Below are positions 54,051 through 63,454 of a stretch of 64,000 nucleotides of DNA, in pieces. The translations under genes were made by a program, and so were the position numbers. The DNA is from CAZEVY01 sp964515555 (GTDB taxonomy: Bacteria > Acidobacteriota > Terriglobia > Bryobacterales > Bryobacteraceae), in assembly GCA_964515555.1 (NCBI GenBank), contig CAZEVY010000008.1, positions 1 to 64,000 of the forward strand, written 5' to 3'. The notes below the pieces were generated by a model. It was given only the letters and a program-made list of their open reading frames with translations, did not search any database and had not been told where the DNA came from. The stretch's first letter is position 1. Each line of letters opens with the position of its first letter.

Positions 54051-54314
54051 TCAGTCCAGGATCTCGACGCGATACTCCTCGATGACCGGGTTGGCGAGCA
54101 CCTCGCGCGCGATCTCATCGAGCTCCCGCGCGGCCTGCCCGCGGTCCTTCTCCGGCGAGATCGCGATTTCGAAGTACTTGCCCTGCCGCACGTCGCCGAT
54201 CGCGCCGTAGCCGAGGCCGGTGAGCGCCGAGCGGATCGTCTGACCCTGCGGATCGAGCACCGTCCGCTTGAGCGTCACGTAGACACGCGCCTGAATTGGC
54301 CGGGAATCACCCAT
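54051..54314 (-). CDS. purS: Phosphoribosylformylglycinamidine synthase subunit PurS
   Basis: A small subunit (87 residues) of the three-part PurSQL enzyme in purine synthesis. Typical pattern: ARVYVTLKRTVLDPQGQTIR, GYGAIGDVRQGKYFEIAI and NPVIEEYRVEIL. purQ and purL are not in the window. It sits 5 bases before glmS, so the two are likely co-transcribed. Confidence 0.92.
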   Translation of the reverse strand: MGDSRPIQARVYVTLKRTVLDPQGQTIRSALTGLGYGAIGDVRQGKYFEIAISPEKDRGQAARELDEIAREVLANPVIEEYRVEILD

Positions 54315-54336
54315 AAAGTCAGGCTATCATGGGGCC

Positions 54337-55530
54337 ATGGCGCATAGTCTCTCGATGCCGGGCGGCGCGCTGGGCGCCGTCGGCGAGCGCGCGGCGGTGG
54401 AGCGCGCGGCGATTCCCTGGTACGTGTGGTGCCTGGTGATCGGAACGAGTTCGGCGGTCGTCGGCGGGATCTGGGATATTTCGTGGCACAAGAGCATCGG
54501 GCGCGACACCTTCTGGACGCCGGCGCACCTGCTGATTTACCTGTGCGGCGTGATGGCGGGGATCGGCTCGGCGTGGATGATCTTCGACGCGACGTTCCGC
54601 GCGGCGTCGCCGCTGCGCGAGGCTTCCGTGCGGATGTGGGGATTCCGCGGCCCTCTGGGCGCGTTCCTGTGCGCCTGGGGCGGCGCGGCGATGCTGGTCT
54701 CGGCGCCGTTCGACGACTGGTGGCACAGCGCCTACGGTCTCGACGTGAAGGTGCTGAGCCCGCCGCACGTGGTGCTGATACTCGGCATCGTCGTCATCCG
54801 CCTGGGCACGCTGCTGTTGGTGTTGGGCTGCATGAATCGCGCCGCGGGCGCGTTAAGGCGGAACCTGGAGCGCATGTTTCTTTACGTCGGGACGCTGTTC
54901 CTGGGCGCCTTCATCGGCGTGTTTCTGGAATTCACGACGCGCAACTTCATGCACGGGATGCGATTCTACGTCGTGGTCGCGGTGGTGGTGCCGCTGTGCC
55001 TGGTGACGGTGGCGCAGGCGTCGTCGCACCGCTGGGCGGCCACGTGGATGGGGGCGATCGCGATGGCGATCGCGCTGTTGTTCCTGTGGGTGCTGCCGCT
55101 GTTTCCGGCCGAGCCGAAGCTCGGGCCGGTGTATTACAAGGTGACGCACTTCATTCCCAACGATTTTCCGATGCTGATTCTTCCGGCCGCGATTGCGATC
55201 GATCTGGTGCGGCGGCGCGTCGCGGGCTGTGGCCTCTGGCGGCAGGCGCTCGCCCTGGGGCCGGCGTTCCTGGCTGTATTCGCGGCCTGCCAGTGGCCCT
55301 TCGCGGATTTCCTGATGTCGCCGGCGTCGCGCAACTGGATATTCGGGACGCATTACATTCCGTTCTTCGTGCCGCCCGAGTCCGATTACGCGGCGCATGT
55401 CTTCACCGAGCCGCTGACCTCGGCGGCGTCGATCGCCCTGGCGATGCTCGTGGCGGCGGCGGCGGCGGTGTTGTCGGCGCGCGCGGGGCTCGGCTGGGGC
55501 GGCTGGATGCGGCGGCTTCAGCGCGGCTGA
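54337..55530 (+). CDS. Multi-spanning membrane protein of unknown function
   Basis: A 397-residue membrane protein with about ten hydrophobic segments. Conserved-looking polar blocks lie between helices: GIWDISWHKSIGRDTFWTPA, PFDDWWHSAYGLDV and LEFTTRNFMHGM, with several histidines and tryptophans that could bind a metal. No family name can be given. Start ATG 54337, 22 bases from the divergent purS start. Confidence 0.7.
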   Translation: MAHSLSMPGGALGAVGERAAVERAAIPWYVWCLVIGTSSAVVGGIWDISWHKSIGRDTFWTPAHLLIYLCGVMAGIGSAWMIFDATFRAASPLREASVRMWGFRGPLGAFLCAWGGAAMLVSAPFDDWWHSAYGLDVKVLSPPHVVLILGIVVIRLGTLLLVLGCMNRAAGALRRNLERMFLYVGTLFLGAFIGVFLEFTTRNFMHGMRFYVVVAVVVPLCLVTVAQASSHRWAATWMGAIAMAIALLFLWVLPLFPAEPKLGPVYYKVTHFIPNDFPMLILPAAIAIDLVRRRVAGCGLWRQALALGPAFLAVFAACQWPFADFLMSPASRNWIFGTHYIPFFVPPESDYAAHVFTEPLTSAASIALAMLVAAAAAVLSARAGLGWGGWMRRLQRG

Positions 55531-55532
55531 GG

Positions 55533-55799
55533 CTACTGAAGGCGGGCGCGGCAGCGCTCGTGATCCACCAGCTCGTCGAAAATCGCCAGGACCTTCTTGC
55601 GATACGTGTAGATGCGCCGCAGCGTGTCGCGGAACGAGGGCTCGTAGCGGCCGGCGCGAAGCCACTTGCCGAGCAGCGCCCTGGGAACGTCGATGTCGCG
55701 CCGCAGAGTTTCCACCGAGTGACCGCGCAGAAAGAGGCCATAGAACATCGCCGCCTCTTTCATGGGCGCCGCGGGGTCGATTTCGTCGTGCAACGCCAT
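55533..55799 (-). CDS. Small protein with helix-turn-helix-like pattern
   Basis: An 88-residue protein with a helical core (AMFYGLFLRGHSVETLRRDI, DVPRALLGKWLRAG, then RDTLRRIYTYRKKVLAIFDE). The middle resembles a simple helix-turn-helix. It ends 2 bases after the membrane protein on the other strand. Function unknown. Confidence 0.65.
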   Translation of the reverse strand: MALHDEIDPAAPMKEAAMFYGLFLRGHSVETLRRDIDVPRALLGKWLRAGRYEPSFRDTLRRIYTYRKKVLAIFDELVDHERCRARLQ

Positions 55800-55943
55800 A
55801 CCGCTACCGCCGGTTTCCCGGTCCGGACCTTGAAATTACGAAGTATAAACTTGGCCGGGCCGTCAGAGCAAGCGCGCGGGCGACGTGGGGGCAATAGGGG
55901 AACAACGAAGCCGAGGTTCGCGTAGCATATCAACGAGGATCGT

Positions 55944-58355
55944 ATGGGCGCATTCAGGGAAGACGTACGTTTCGCGGCGCGGATGCTGGCGAGGAACAAG
56001 CTGGTCACCGCGGCCGCCGCTGGAGCGCTGGCCCTCGGGATGGGGATGAACACCGCCATCTACAGCGGCGTCTCGGGCATTCTCTGGAACACGATGCCCT
56101 ACCCGGAGCCGGAGCGTCTGGTCTCGGTCTGGGGCGTCAATCCGCAACGCGGCTTCAACCAGACCAACGTCTCCTGGCGCGACGCCGAGGACTGGCGGAC
56201 CGCGCGGAGCATCGAAAGCCTCGCCCAGTTTCGCTTCGCACGCGGCGCCATGCGGGGCGAGAGCGAGGCCGAGAGCGTCGAGATGGTCGAGGCCACCCCG
56301 GAGATCTTCGATGTCCTGAAGGAGAGGCCGGCGATCGGGCGCGCCTTCGCCGCCGCCGACCGTCCGCCCGGCGAGCACCGGGTCGCGGTGGTGACCGAGT
56401 CCCTATGGAAAAGGCTTTTTCAGGCCGACCCCGGCGCGATCGGCCGCGAGCTGCGCATCGACGGGCGCGGCTACACCGTGATCGGCGTGATGCCCCCGGG
56501 CTTCCAGTTCCTGTACCGCCCGGCCGAGGTGATCATCCCGCTGCGGCTGACGCCCCAGCAGATCGCCGAGCGAGGCAACCGCGGACTGCGCGCCATCGCG
56601 CGCCTCGCCCCCGGAGCGACGGCGGAACGCGCAAACGCCGAGATCGCCTCCATCTCGCGGCGGCTGGAGTCCGAGGCGCCCGAGTCCAACCGCGGCTGGA
56701 ACGCACGAATCGCGCCGCTCGACGAGGACGTGATTCCGCGCGGCGCCCGCACGGCGCTCAACACTCTGTTCGGGGCCGTCATCGGCGTGCTGGTGATGGC
56801 GTGCGCCAACGTCGCCAGCCTCCTGCTGGCGCGCGGAACGACGCGCCGGCGCGAACTGGCGATTCGCGCTTCGCTCGGCGCTGGCCGCGGCCGGATCGTC
56901 CGGCTGCTGCTGACCGAGAGCCTGCTGCTGGCGCTGATCGGCGGGGTCCTGGGGGCCTGTTTCGCGGCCTGGGCGATTCCGTTTCTGCGGAGTCTCGCCC
57001 CGCCCGGTTTTCCGCGTATCGAGTTCATGCGCCTGAACCCGGAGACGCTGGCCTACACCTTCGCGCTGTGCCTGGTGTCGGGGCTGATCGCCGGAGTCGC
57101 GCCGGCGTGGCGCTTCAGCCGCGGCGAGCTGGCGCGGTCGCTCACCGAAGGCGGGCGCGGCGGAGCGTTCTCCCGACAGCGGACGTTGCAGGTGCTCGTG
57201 GCCGTCGAGATGGCGCTGGCCACCGTGCTGCTGACGGTGACCGGCGTGCTCGTGCGCAGCGTCATGTCGCAGGTCGCCGCCGACCCGGGCTTCGACCGCA
57301 CGCACCTGGTGGCGGCGTCGGTGGCCCTGCCTCCGGCGCTGTACGAGGAGCCGCACCAGATCGCCGATTTCTACACCAACACCGTCGAGACGCTGCAACG
57401 GGACCCCCGCATCGCCGCCGCCGCGGCGTCGCAGACGATTCCGCTCGGCGGCAGCAACTCCTGGAGCCCGGTCACCATCGAAGGACGCTCGACCCCCGAC
57501 AACCAGCGCGACCTGGTCGGCTACATGAACGTCACCCCCGGCTACTTCGCGACCTTCGGCATCCCGCTGCTCGACGGACGCGACTTCGGCGCCGCGGACC
57601 GCGCCAAGGCGCCCGAGGTGGCGATCGTCAACCAGACCACGGCGCGGCGCTACTGGCCGAAGGACGCGAGCCCGGTCGGACGGCGCTTACGGTTCGGCTC
57701 GGGGGCCGATTCGCCCTGGCGTACTGTCGTCGGCGTGGTGCGCGACGTACGGCATCAGAACGCGATCCTGCCGCCGCGGCCGGAGGTCTACGTGCCGGCG
57801 GCGCAATCGCCCTCGCGTCAGATGATGCTGGTGGCGCGCACGCACGGCGACCCGGCGCAAGCGGCCCCGGCGCTGCGGCGTGCGGTCGCTTCGGTGGACG
57901 CGAACCTGCCGGCCGGCCAGGTGGAGACGGTGGAGCAGATCGTCGACCGCCGCTATGCCGGGCCGCGCGTGACGGCGCAGATCCTCGGGTTCCTCTCGTT
58001 GCTGGCGCTGCTGCTGGCGGGGATCGGCATTTACGGCGTGCTCTCGTTCCTGACGAGCCAGCGGTCGCGAGAGATCGGGATTCGCGTGGCGCTGGGCGCG
58101 GTGCGCGGCGACGTGATGCGGCTGGTGCTTCGACGAGGCTCGCTGCTCGCGGGCGTGGGGTTGGTCGTGGGGATCGCCGGGGCGGCGGCGGTGACTCCGC
58201 TGGTGCGGTCGATTATGTCGGGCATCGAGCCGCACGATCTCGGGTCGTTTTCGGCGGCGGCGGGAGCGCTGCTGACGGTGGCCGTGATCGGCTGCGCGGT
58301 GCCGGCGCTGCGGGCGCTGCGGGTCGACCCGGTGAAGGTGTTGCGCGAGGAGTAG
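55944..58355 (+). CDS. ADOP-type permease (acidobacterial duplicated orphan permease, MacB/FtsX-like)
   Basis: An 803-residue membrane protein with two tandem MacB-like units: a transmembrane helix, a periplasmic MacB_PCD domain (about 50-240 and 460-640) and three FtsX helices (about 265-390 and 690-800). Visible blocks are EDVRFAARMLARNKLVTAAA, MACANVASLLLARGTTRRRE, SLGAGRGRIVRLLLTESLLL and REIGIRVALGAVRGDVMRLV. This duplicated, ATPase-less form is the ADOP family, common in Acidobacteriota. No ATP-binding partner is adjacent. Transported substance unknown. Confidence 0.9.
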   Translation: MGAFREDVRFAARMLARNKLVTAAAAGALALGMGMNTAIYSGVSGILWNTMPYPEPERLVSVWGVNPQRGFNQTNVSWRDAEDWRTARSIESLAQFRFARGAMRGESEAESVEMVEATPEIFDVLKERPAIGRAFAAADRPPGEHRVAVVTESLWKRLFQADPGAIGRELRIDGRGYTVIGVMPPGFQFLYRPAEVIIPLRLTPQQIAERGNRGLRAIARLAPGATAERANAEIASISRRLESEAPESNRGWNARIAPLDEDVIPRGARTALNTLFGAVIGVLVMACANVASLLLARGTTRRRELAIRASLGAGRGRIVRLLLTESLLLALIGGVLGACFAAWAIPFLRSLAPPGFPRIEFMRLNPETLAYTFALCLVSGLIAGVAPAWRFSRGELARSLTEGGRGGAFSRQRTLQVLVAVEMALATVLLTVTGVLVRSVMSQVAADPGFDRTHLVAASVALPPALYEEPHQIADFYTNTVETLQRDPRIAAAAASQTIPLGGSNSWSPVTIEGRSTPDNQRDLVGYMNVTPGYFATFGIPLLDGRDFGAADRAKAPEVAIVNQTTARRYWPKDASPVGRRLRFGSGADSPWRTVVGVVRDVRHQNAILPPRPEVYVPAAQSPSRQMMLVARTHGDPAQAAPALRRAVASVDANLPAGQVETVEQIVDRRYAGPRVTAQILGFLSLLALLLAGIGIYGVLSFLTSQRSREIGIRVALGAVRGDVMRLVLRRGSLLAGVGLVVGIAGAAAVTPLVRSIMSGIEPHDLGSFSAAAGALLTVAVIGCAVPALRALRVDPVKVLREE

Positions 58356-58577
58356 CTACCCGATCCTGACGCGCTTGCGCGATGACGTCGCGCCGGCGAC
58401 GACGCGCACGCGGCTGGGGGCGACGCCGTAGTGGCTGGCGAGCACCTCGCAGAGCGCCTCGTTGGCGCGGCCCTTCTCCGGCGGCGCGGCGACTTTCACC
58501 TTCAGGGCGCCGTCGGCCATCGCGCCGATGACCTCGCTGCGCGAAGCGCGCGGGATTACTTTGACGTCAATTTCCAC
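58356..58577 (-). CDS. DUF167/YggU-family protein
   Basis: A 73-residue protein with the DUF167 pattern VKVIPRASRSEVIG, LKVKVAAPPEKGRANEALCE and VRVVAGATSSRKRVRI. Function unknown despite wide distribution. It is the last gene of the minus-strand run and starts 11 bases inside the preceding receiver-fusion gene. Confidence 0.92.
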   Translation of the reverse strand: MEIDVKVIPRASRSEVIGAMADGALKVKVAAPPEKGRANEALCEVLASHYGVAPSRVRVVAGATSSRKRVRIG

Positions 58578-60114
58578 GCGTCACCGGGAAGGTGATCGTC
58601 TCGCCGGTCGGGATGCGCGCCGCGGCAGTCGATGAAAAGAAGCCGCGGCCGGGCGCGTAATCTCTGTCGAGGAAAAACGCCTTGCTCACGGAGTCGATGC
58701 GGCACTCGCCCGCGACTGGCGCTGGACGGTCCCGGCCCTGCGGCTCCACCAGACACTCGAAGCCGATCTCGGCAATCCGCGCCGGCTGCGTACCCGGCGG
58801 CAGCTCGACCGTCGTGCGCACCCAGCCGTCGCGCTCGATGGCGTAGTCGGCGCGGCCCATGTGCGACGATCGCCAGCGGTTCTCGCCTTGCAATCGCACG
58901 ACGGCCGCTACGCGGCTCGCGCGATTGGCGATCTTCGCCTCGATGTAGAGATAATTTCTCGGGTCGCTGATCTTCTGCCCGTCGACCGTGCCGAACGGCC
59001 GCAGCTTCCCCTCGCGTTGAAGCTCCTGCGCCGCCACGCGATACGTCACCGGGTTCTCGTCCATTACACGCTCACGGGAGTGCTCGCCCAACTCAACGGC
59101 AACCGGCGCGATCTGGAATCGCATCGCCGACTCGCCCACGTCCGACACCATGTTGTTGTCGGTCACCGGAATCAGGAGCGGATGATACGCTTCGCGCCGG
59201 CCGGTGAACTCGACGTCCTTGTGATCCTTCGTCTGGATGATCGCGCGGAGTGGCGCACCGTCAGCGTTCACGTCGACGCGGTAGACGTATTCGATATCCG
59301 TCGTGCGGCCCCAGCGCGCCATGAGCGCGCGCGTCGAGGTGCCGCCGTCCTCGTTCGAGAAAATCACGGTGAACTCGAGACCGCCGGGGCGCGTCTCGCA
59401 ATAAACGACAAGCGGAACGTCGCTGAACCGCCCGATTGTATTGGCGCGCGCGAACAGCACCGGCGCGTGCGCGACACAGGCTTCGTAGGTGCGGTCGAGG
59501 CGGATCGAATGCACGGGCATCTTCGCGACGCGCACCTCGTGATCGCCGGCGTCGAGGCGGCCGAGGAAGACCCGGTAGCCGTATCGTTCGACGCCCGCGA
59601 ACAGCACGACCTGAAACGGGCGCCGGCCGTCGACGCTCACGTCCGCGACCGCTCCGGCCGCGCCGGGCGCACTCATCGTGATGGTCGCCGTGACCTCCGA
59701 GGGCGCATCCAGCCTGATCCGCGCCGAATCCTGCGCCATCGCGACCGCGCCCAGCAGCGCCATCGCGGCGCCCCGCACCCAGCCGAGCACGCGCGCCGAG
59801 CCCGCGGGCTTCTTCATCACCCGATCGACGAGCGCGCGCTCGGGGAGCGCCTCGAAATCGCTCGTCCAGCCCGAGAGCACCAGAATCCGGACCGACGGCA
59901 GCCGCTCGCGCATCTCGCGAATCAGGCCCGCGCCGTCGTCGCGGCCAGGAATGCGCAGGTCCATCACGACGCACTCGGGCAGGTGGCCGGCGAACAGCCG
60001 CGACGCCTCGGCCGCCGTCGCGGCGGCGAACACCTCGCAGCCGGACTCGGTGAAAATCAGGCGGCGAATTTCGAGTTGATCGGGGTCGTCGTCGACCAGC
60101 AGAACGCGCGTCAT
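58567..60114 (-). CDS. Response-regulator receiver domain fused in frame to an exported-type domain
   Basis: One open frame of 515 residues. Residues 1-108 are a receiver: acidic pair DDD at 8-10, phosphorylation site D52 in VVMDLRIPG, and K in VMKKPAG. Residues 109-128 (VLGWVRGAAMALLGAVAMAQ) look like a signal peptide or membrane helix. Residues 129-515 have a beta-rich pattern with several conserved-looking stretches (AYHPLLIPVTDNNMVSDVGE) but no named domain. A GTG at 59778 or ATG at 59763 could start a separate exported protein inside the frame, so two genes may be hidden here. ATGA overlap with the upstream gene. Confidence 0.72.
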   Translation of the reverse strand: MTRVLLVDDDPDQLEIRRLIFTESGCEVFAAATAAEASRLFAGHLPECVVMDLRIPGRDDGAGLIREMRERLPSVRILVLSGWTSDFEALPERALVDRVMKKPAGSARVLGWVRGAAMALLGAVAMAQDSARIRLDAPSEVTATITMSAPGAAGAVADVSVDGRRPFQVVLFAGVERYGYRVFLGRLDAGDHEVRVAKMPVHSIRLDRTYEACVAHAPVLFARANTIGRFSDVPLVVYCETRPGGLEFTVIFSNEDGGTSTRALMARWGRTTDIEYVYRVDVNADGAPLRAIIQTKDHKDVEFTGRREAYHPLLIPVTDNNMVSDVGESAMRFQIAPVAVELGEHSRERVMDENPVTYRVAAQELQREGKLRPFGTVDGQKISDPRNYLYIEAKIANRASRVAAVVRLQGENRWRSSHMGRADYAIERDGWVRTTVELPPGTQPARIAEIGFECLVEPQGRDRPAPVAGECRIDSVSKAFFLDRDYAPGRGFFSSTAAARIPTGETITFPVTRGN

Positions 60115-60572
60115 TCGCCGAAGATTATATTCGCGATGACCAGCTGCGGCAACGCCTGGTTCCAGCTCCCGGGGATGTTGTCGAACGGCAGCCGGAACCC
60201 GCGCGTATCGCCGGGCTTCAGCGGCCCGCGCACGATGGCCACGCGCTGTCGCAGCACGAGCTGTCCGTACGGGTCGTAGAACACGCAGTTCAACTCCACC
60301 AAACGCAGCGGGCGGTCGCCCGCGTTGGTAATTTTGCCCGTGATCTCGACCACGGCGGCCTGCACCCAGCTTTCGGTCTTCTTCATTTCGACCTCGCCGA
60401 GCTTCAGGTGCCGGACATACGCCTTGCCCTCGGCGGTAAGCGCGGGCGCGGCGTCGGCGGGCGCGCTGCGCAGAAAGAACCAGAATCCGCCTGCGCCGCC
60501 GGCGACCACCATCGCCACGATCGCCAAGGGAATCAGGGAGCGCTTTTCCTTGGGAACCTGTGTGGGCGTCAT
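60111..60572 (-). CDS. Small membrane-anchored protein (FxLYD/DUF2393-like)
   Basis: A 153-residue protein with one N-terminal membrane helix (about 13-33, LIPLAIVAMVVAGGAGGFWF) and a beta-sandwich outside (VEITGKITNAGDRPLRLVEL then FYDPYGQLVLRQRVAIVRGP). This fits the FxLYD/DUF2393 type. It overlaps pmbA upstream and the receiver fusion downstream by ATGA each, so translation of all three is coupled. Start ATG 60572. Confidence 0.72.
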   Translation of the reverse strand: MTPTQVPKEKRSLIPLAIVAMVVAGGAGGFWFFLRSAPADAAPALTAEGKAYVRHLKLGEVEMKKTESWVQAAVVEITGKITNAGDRPLRLVELNCVFYDPYGQLVLRQRVAIVRGPLKPGDTRGFRLPFDNIPGSWNQALPQLVIANIIFGE

Positions 60573-61927
60573 CCGTTTCCGCTTATCGTCATCTCGCGGA
60601 TCAGCAGCGTCGGCGCGGCCACCGAGCCGCGAAACTCGAGATCGCTCCCGATGGCCTCGATCCCCATCAGCATCTCGCCGAGACTTCCGGCGATGGTCAC
60701 CTCGGAGACCGGATACGCCGGCTCGCCGTTCTCGATCCACAGACCGGCGGCCCCACGCGAGTAATCTCCCGTAACTATGTTGACACCGAATCCGAGCAGT
60801 TCGGTCACGTAAAGCGCGCGCGGGACGGATCGGAGAATCTCTTCCGGCGAGCGCGCCCCGGCTTCCAGATACAGGTTCCCGTGGCCGACCCCGGCGTTGC
60901 CCGTCAGCGCGCGGCTGGCGTTGCCGGTCGACTTCAGACCGAGCTTACGCGCCGTGTAGGAATTCAGCAGCCAGCTCTTCAGCACGCCGCGCTCGACCAC
61001 CACCGTCCGCCGCGACGGCACGCCCTCGTCGTCGAACGGCGACGTCCCGAACAGGCCGGGGATGGTGGCGTCGTCGACGATGGTCACGTGATCGGCGGCG
61101 ATCTTCTCGCCGAGCTTGCCCGCCAGAAACGTCGCGTTGCGATACACGGCGTTGCCCTCGACGGCCTCGAAGACGTGACCCAGGAGTGTGCGCGCCGTGC
61201 GCTGGTCGAAGATCACCGGCGCTTTCTGCGTCGGCAGTTTGCGCGCGCCGAGCCGGCGGAGCGCGCGCTCCGCGGCCTTGCGTCCCACCTCGGCGGGCGG
61301 CTCCAGACCTCCGGCGCCGCGCGCCATCGTGAACCAGTAGTCGCGCTCCATGGAGCCGTTGCCGTCGCTCGCCACCGGCGACGCGCTCAGCCAGCAGTGC
61401 GTGGTCGCGTACGAGCCCATGAATCCGCGCGAATTCGCGAAGGCGCGCCGCGCGATGTTGGTCTCGAAGACGCCGCCCTCGGAGTTGGCGATGCGTGGGT
61501 CGACCGCCAGCGCCGCGGCCTCGGCTTCGGTGGCCTGCGCGATCTTGAAGGTCGCCTCGAGTCCCGGCACGTCGTCCGAGTAGAGCCGCAGGTCGCCGCC
61601 GATGGCGCCGAGTTCCTCGCGCTCGGGCAGCCCGGCGTGCGGGTCTTCGGTGGTGATGGCTGCGATGTCGATCGCCGATTGCACCAGGTGCCGCAGCCCG
61701 TCGCCGGTGAGATCGGAAGTATACGCCGATCCGGTGCGCTTCCCCCGAACCACGCGCAGGCCGACGCCGCGCGAGCCGGCTTCCTTGACGCTCTCGACCT
61801 CGCGCATGCGCACGGTCGCCGAGAACTCCTCGCTTTCGGCGACGGTGCATTCGGCGTCGGCGGCCCCGGCGGCGAGGGCGTCGCGAATGACGGCGGAGGC
61901 GATCTCCTCCAACTCCGGGACTCTCAA
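60569..61927 (-). CDS. pmbA: PmbA/TldE-like metalloprotease subunit
   Basis: A 452-residue member of the PmbA/TldE family, partner of TldD. PmbA lacks the zinc motif itself and acts in the heterodimer. Traits: RGVGLRVVRGKRTGSAYTSD, YRNATFLAGKLGEKIAA, GTSPFDDEGVPSRR, STGNASR and GLWIENGEPAYPVSEVTIAG at the end. The start is TTG 61927, which overlaps the TldD stop (TTGA). No peptide substrate gene was found nearby. Confidence 0.92.
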   Translation of the reverse strand: MRVPELEEIASAVIRDALAAGAADAECTVAESEEFSATVRMREVESVKEAGSRGVGLRVVRGKRTGSAYTSDLTGDGLRHLVQSAIDIAAITTEDPHAGLPEREELGAIGGDLRLYSDDVPGLEATFKIAQATEAEAAALAVDPRIANSEGGVFETNIARRAFANSRGFMGSYATTHCWLSASPVASDGNGSMERDYWFTMARGAGGLEPPAEVGRKAAERALRRLGARKLPTQKAPVIFDQRTARTLLGHVFEAVEGNAVYRNATFLAGKLGEKIAADHVTIVDDATIPGLFGTSPFDDEGVPSRRTVVVERGVLKSWLLNSYTARKLGLKSTGNASRALTGNAGVGHGNLYLEAGARSPEEILRSVPRALYVTELLGFGVNIVTGDYSRGAAGLWIENGEPAYPVSEVTIAGSLGEMLMGIEAIGSDLEFRGSVAAPTLLIREMTISGNG

Positions 61928-63354
61928 GCCGTGCCCCCCACCGTCATCTTGTCGATCTTCAGCGTCGGAATTCCCACGCCGACCGGCACGCTCTGTCCTT
62001 CCTTGCCGCAAATGCCCATGCCCTCGTCGAGCTGCAAGTCGTGCCCGACCATGCTGACGTACTTGAGCGCCTCCGGTCCGTTGCCGATCAGCGTCGCGCC
62101 GCGCACGGGCCGCGTCAGCTTGCCGTCCTCGATCAGGTAGCTCTCGGTCGCCGAGAACACGAAGTTGCCGCTGGTGATGTCGACCTGCCCGCCGCCGAAG
62201 GTCGTACAGTAGAGTCCGCGCGGGACGGAGCGGATGATGTCGGCGGGATCGCTCTCGCCGGCCAGCATGAAGGTGTTCGTCATGCGCGGCATGGGAATGT
62301 GCTGGTAGCTTTCGCGGCGTCCGTTGCCGGTGGCGCCCTGTTTGAGAATGCGGCACGAGAGCCGATCCTGCAGGTAGCCGCGCAGCACGCCGCCCTCGAT
62401 GAGCACGTTGCGCTGCGTCACCGCGCCCTCGTCGTCGACGTTGAGCGACCCGCGGCGATTGTGCATCGTGCCGTCGTCGATCACCGTCACCAGCGGGCTG
62501 GCGACCTGCTGTCCGATCCGCCCGCTGAAGGCCGACACCTTTTTCCGGTTGAAGTCGGCCTCCAACCCGTGGCCGACCGCCTCGTGCAGCAGGATGCCCG
62601 GCCAGCCCGGACCGAGCACCACCGTCGTCTCGCCCGCGGGCGCCTCCACGGCGTCGAGCTGCACGATCGCCTGCCGCGCGGCTTCGCGCGCGAAGTGCTC
62701 GGGCGTCTTCTCGGTGAGGAAATGATCGAGCGCGACGCGCCCGCCGCCCCCCGAATAGCCGTGCTGCGGTGCGCCTCTGTCCTGGCGCGCGAGTACGCTG
62801 ACGCTCATGCGCGCCAGCGGCTGCCGGTCCCAGTTCAGAACGCCGTCGCTGGTGGCGACCAGCACGTGCTTGAGCTGATCGCCGAAGCCGGCCTGCACCT
62901 GGAAGACGCGCGGGTCGTAGTCGCGCGCGGCGCGGTCGGCGCGGGTGACCAGGGCGACACGCTCGGCGAGCGACGTCTCGGTCGGCGATGTGACGACCGG
63001 ATAGAGGTCGCGGCGCGGGGCCTCGTCCAGGGCGAACTTGTCCACGCTCGCCGGACCCGCGGCGATGCAGGCGGCGACGCGCGCGGCGTGGCGGATCTTC
63101 TCGGGCGCCAGGTCGCCGCAGTAGGCGTAGCCGGTGCGCTCGCCGGCGATGACGCGGACGCCCACGCCGAGCGAGACGCCCTGCGTCGCTCCCTTGACGA
63201 TGGACTCGTCGAGCGAGATCGAGCTGGTGGCGAGGTACTCGAAGTACAGGTCGGCGTAATCGCCGCCGCGGGAGAGCGCTTCGGCGAGCCAGCTCTCGAG
63301 ATCGTGCTCCGTGACGCCGAACTTACGGGCGAAGAAGCACTCGGAAAAGCTCAT
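61924..63354 (-). CDS. tldD: TldD-like metalloprotease subunit
   Basis: A 476-residue TldD protein, the zinc-bearing half of the TldD/TldE protease that processes small peptides such as microcin B17 and the CcdA antitoxin in E. coli. The zinc motif HEAVGHGLEAD is present. Other blocks: GVGVRVIAGERTGYAYCGDL, DDEGAVTQRNVLIEGGVLRG, NTFMLAGESDP and the end GVGIPTLKIDKMTVGGTA. Start ATG 63354. It heads a five-gene overlapping run. Confidence 0.94.
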   Translation of the reverse strand: MSFSECFFARKFGVTEHDLESWLAEALSRGGDYADLYFEYLATSSISLDESIVKGATQGVSLGVGVRVIAGERTGYAYCGDLAPEKIRHAARVAACIAAGPASVDKFALDEAPRRDLYPVVTSPTETSLAERVALVTRADRAARDYDPRVFQVQAGFGDQLKHVLVATSDGVLNWDRQPLARMSVSVLARQDRGAPQHGYSGGGGRVALDHFLTEKTPEHFAREAARQAIVQLDAVEAPAGETTVVLGPGWPGILLHEAVGHGLEADFNRKKVSAFSGRIGQQVASPLVTVIDDGTMHNRRGSLNVDDEGAVTQRNVLIEGGVLRGYLQDRLSCRILKQGATGNGRRESYQHIPMPRMTNTFMLAGESDPADIIRSVPRGLYCTTFGGGQVDITSGNFVFSATESYLIEDGKLTRPVRGATLIGNGPEALKYVSMVGHDLQLDEGMGICGKEGQSVPVGVGIPTLKIDKMTVGGTA

Positions 63355-63454
63355 GAGTTCAGGGTAGCATCCGGTGGAACGGCCTCCGTGAATTGCCGCG
63401 CCCGCGCGCCGCATGGTAATAGTGGCTTCTGAGCACGCGCACTCCGGCCGTTTG

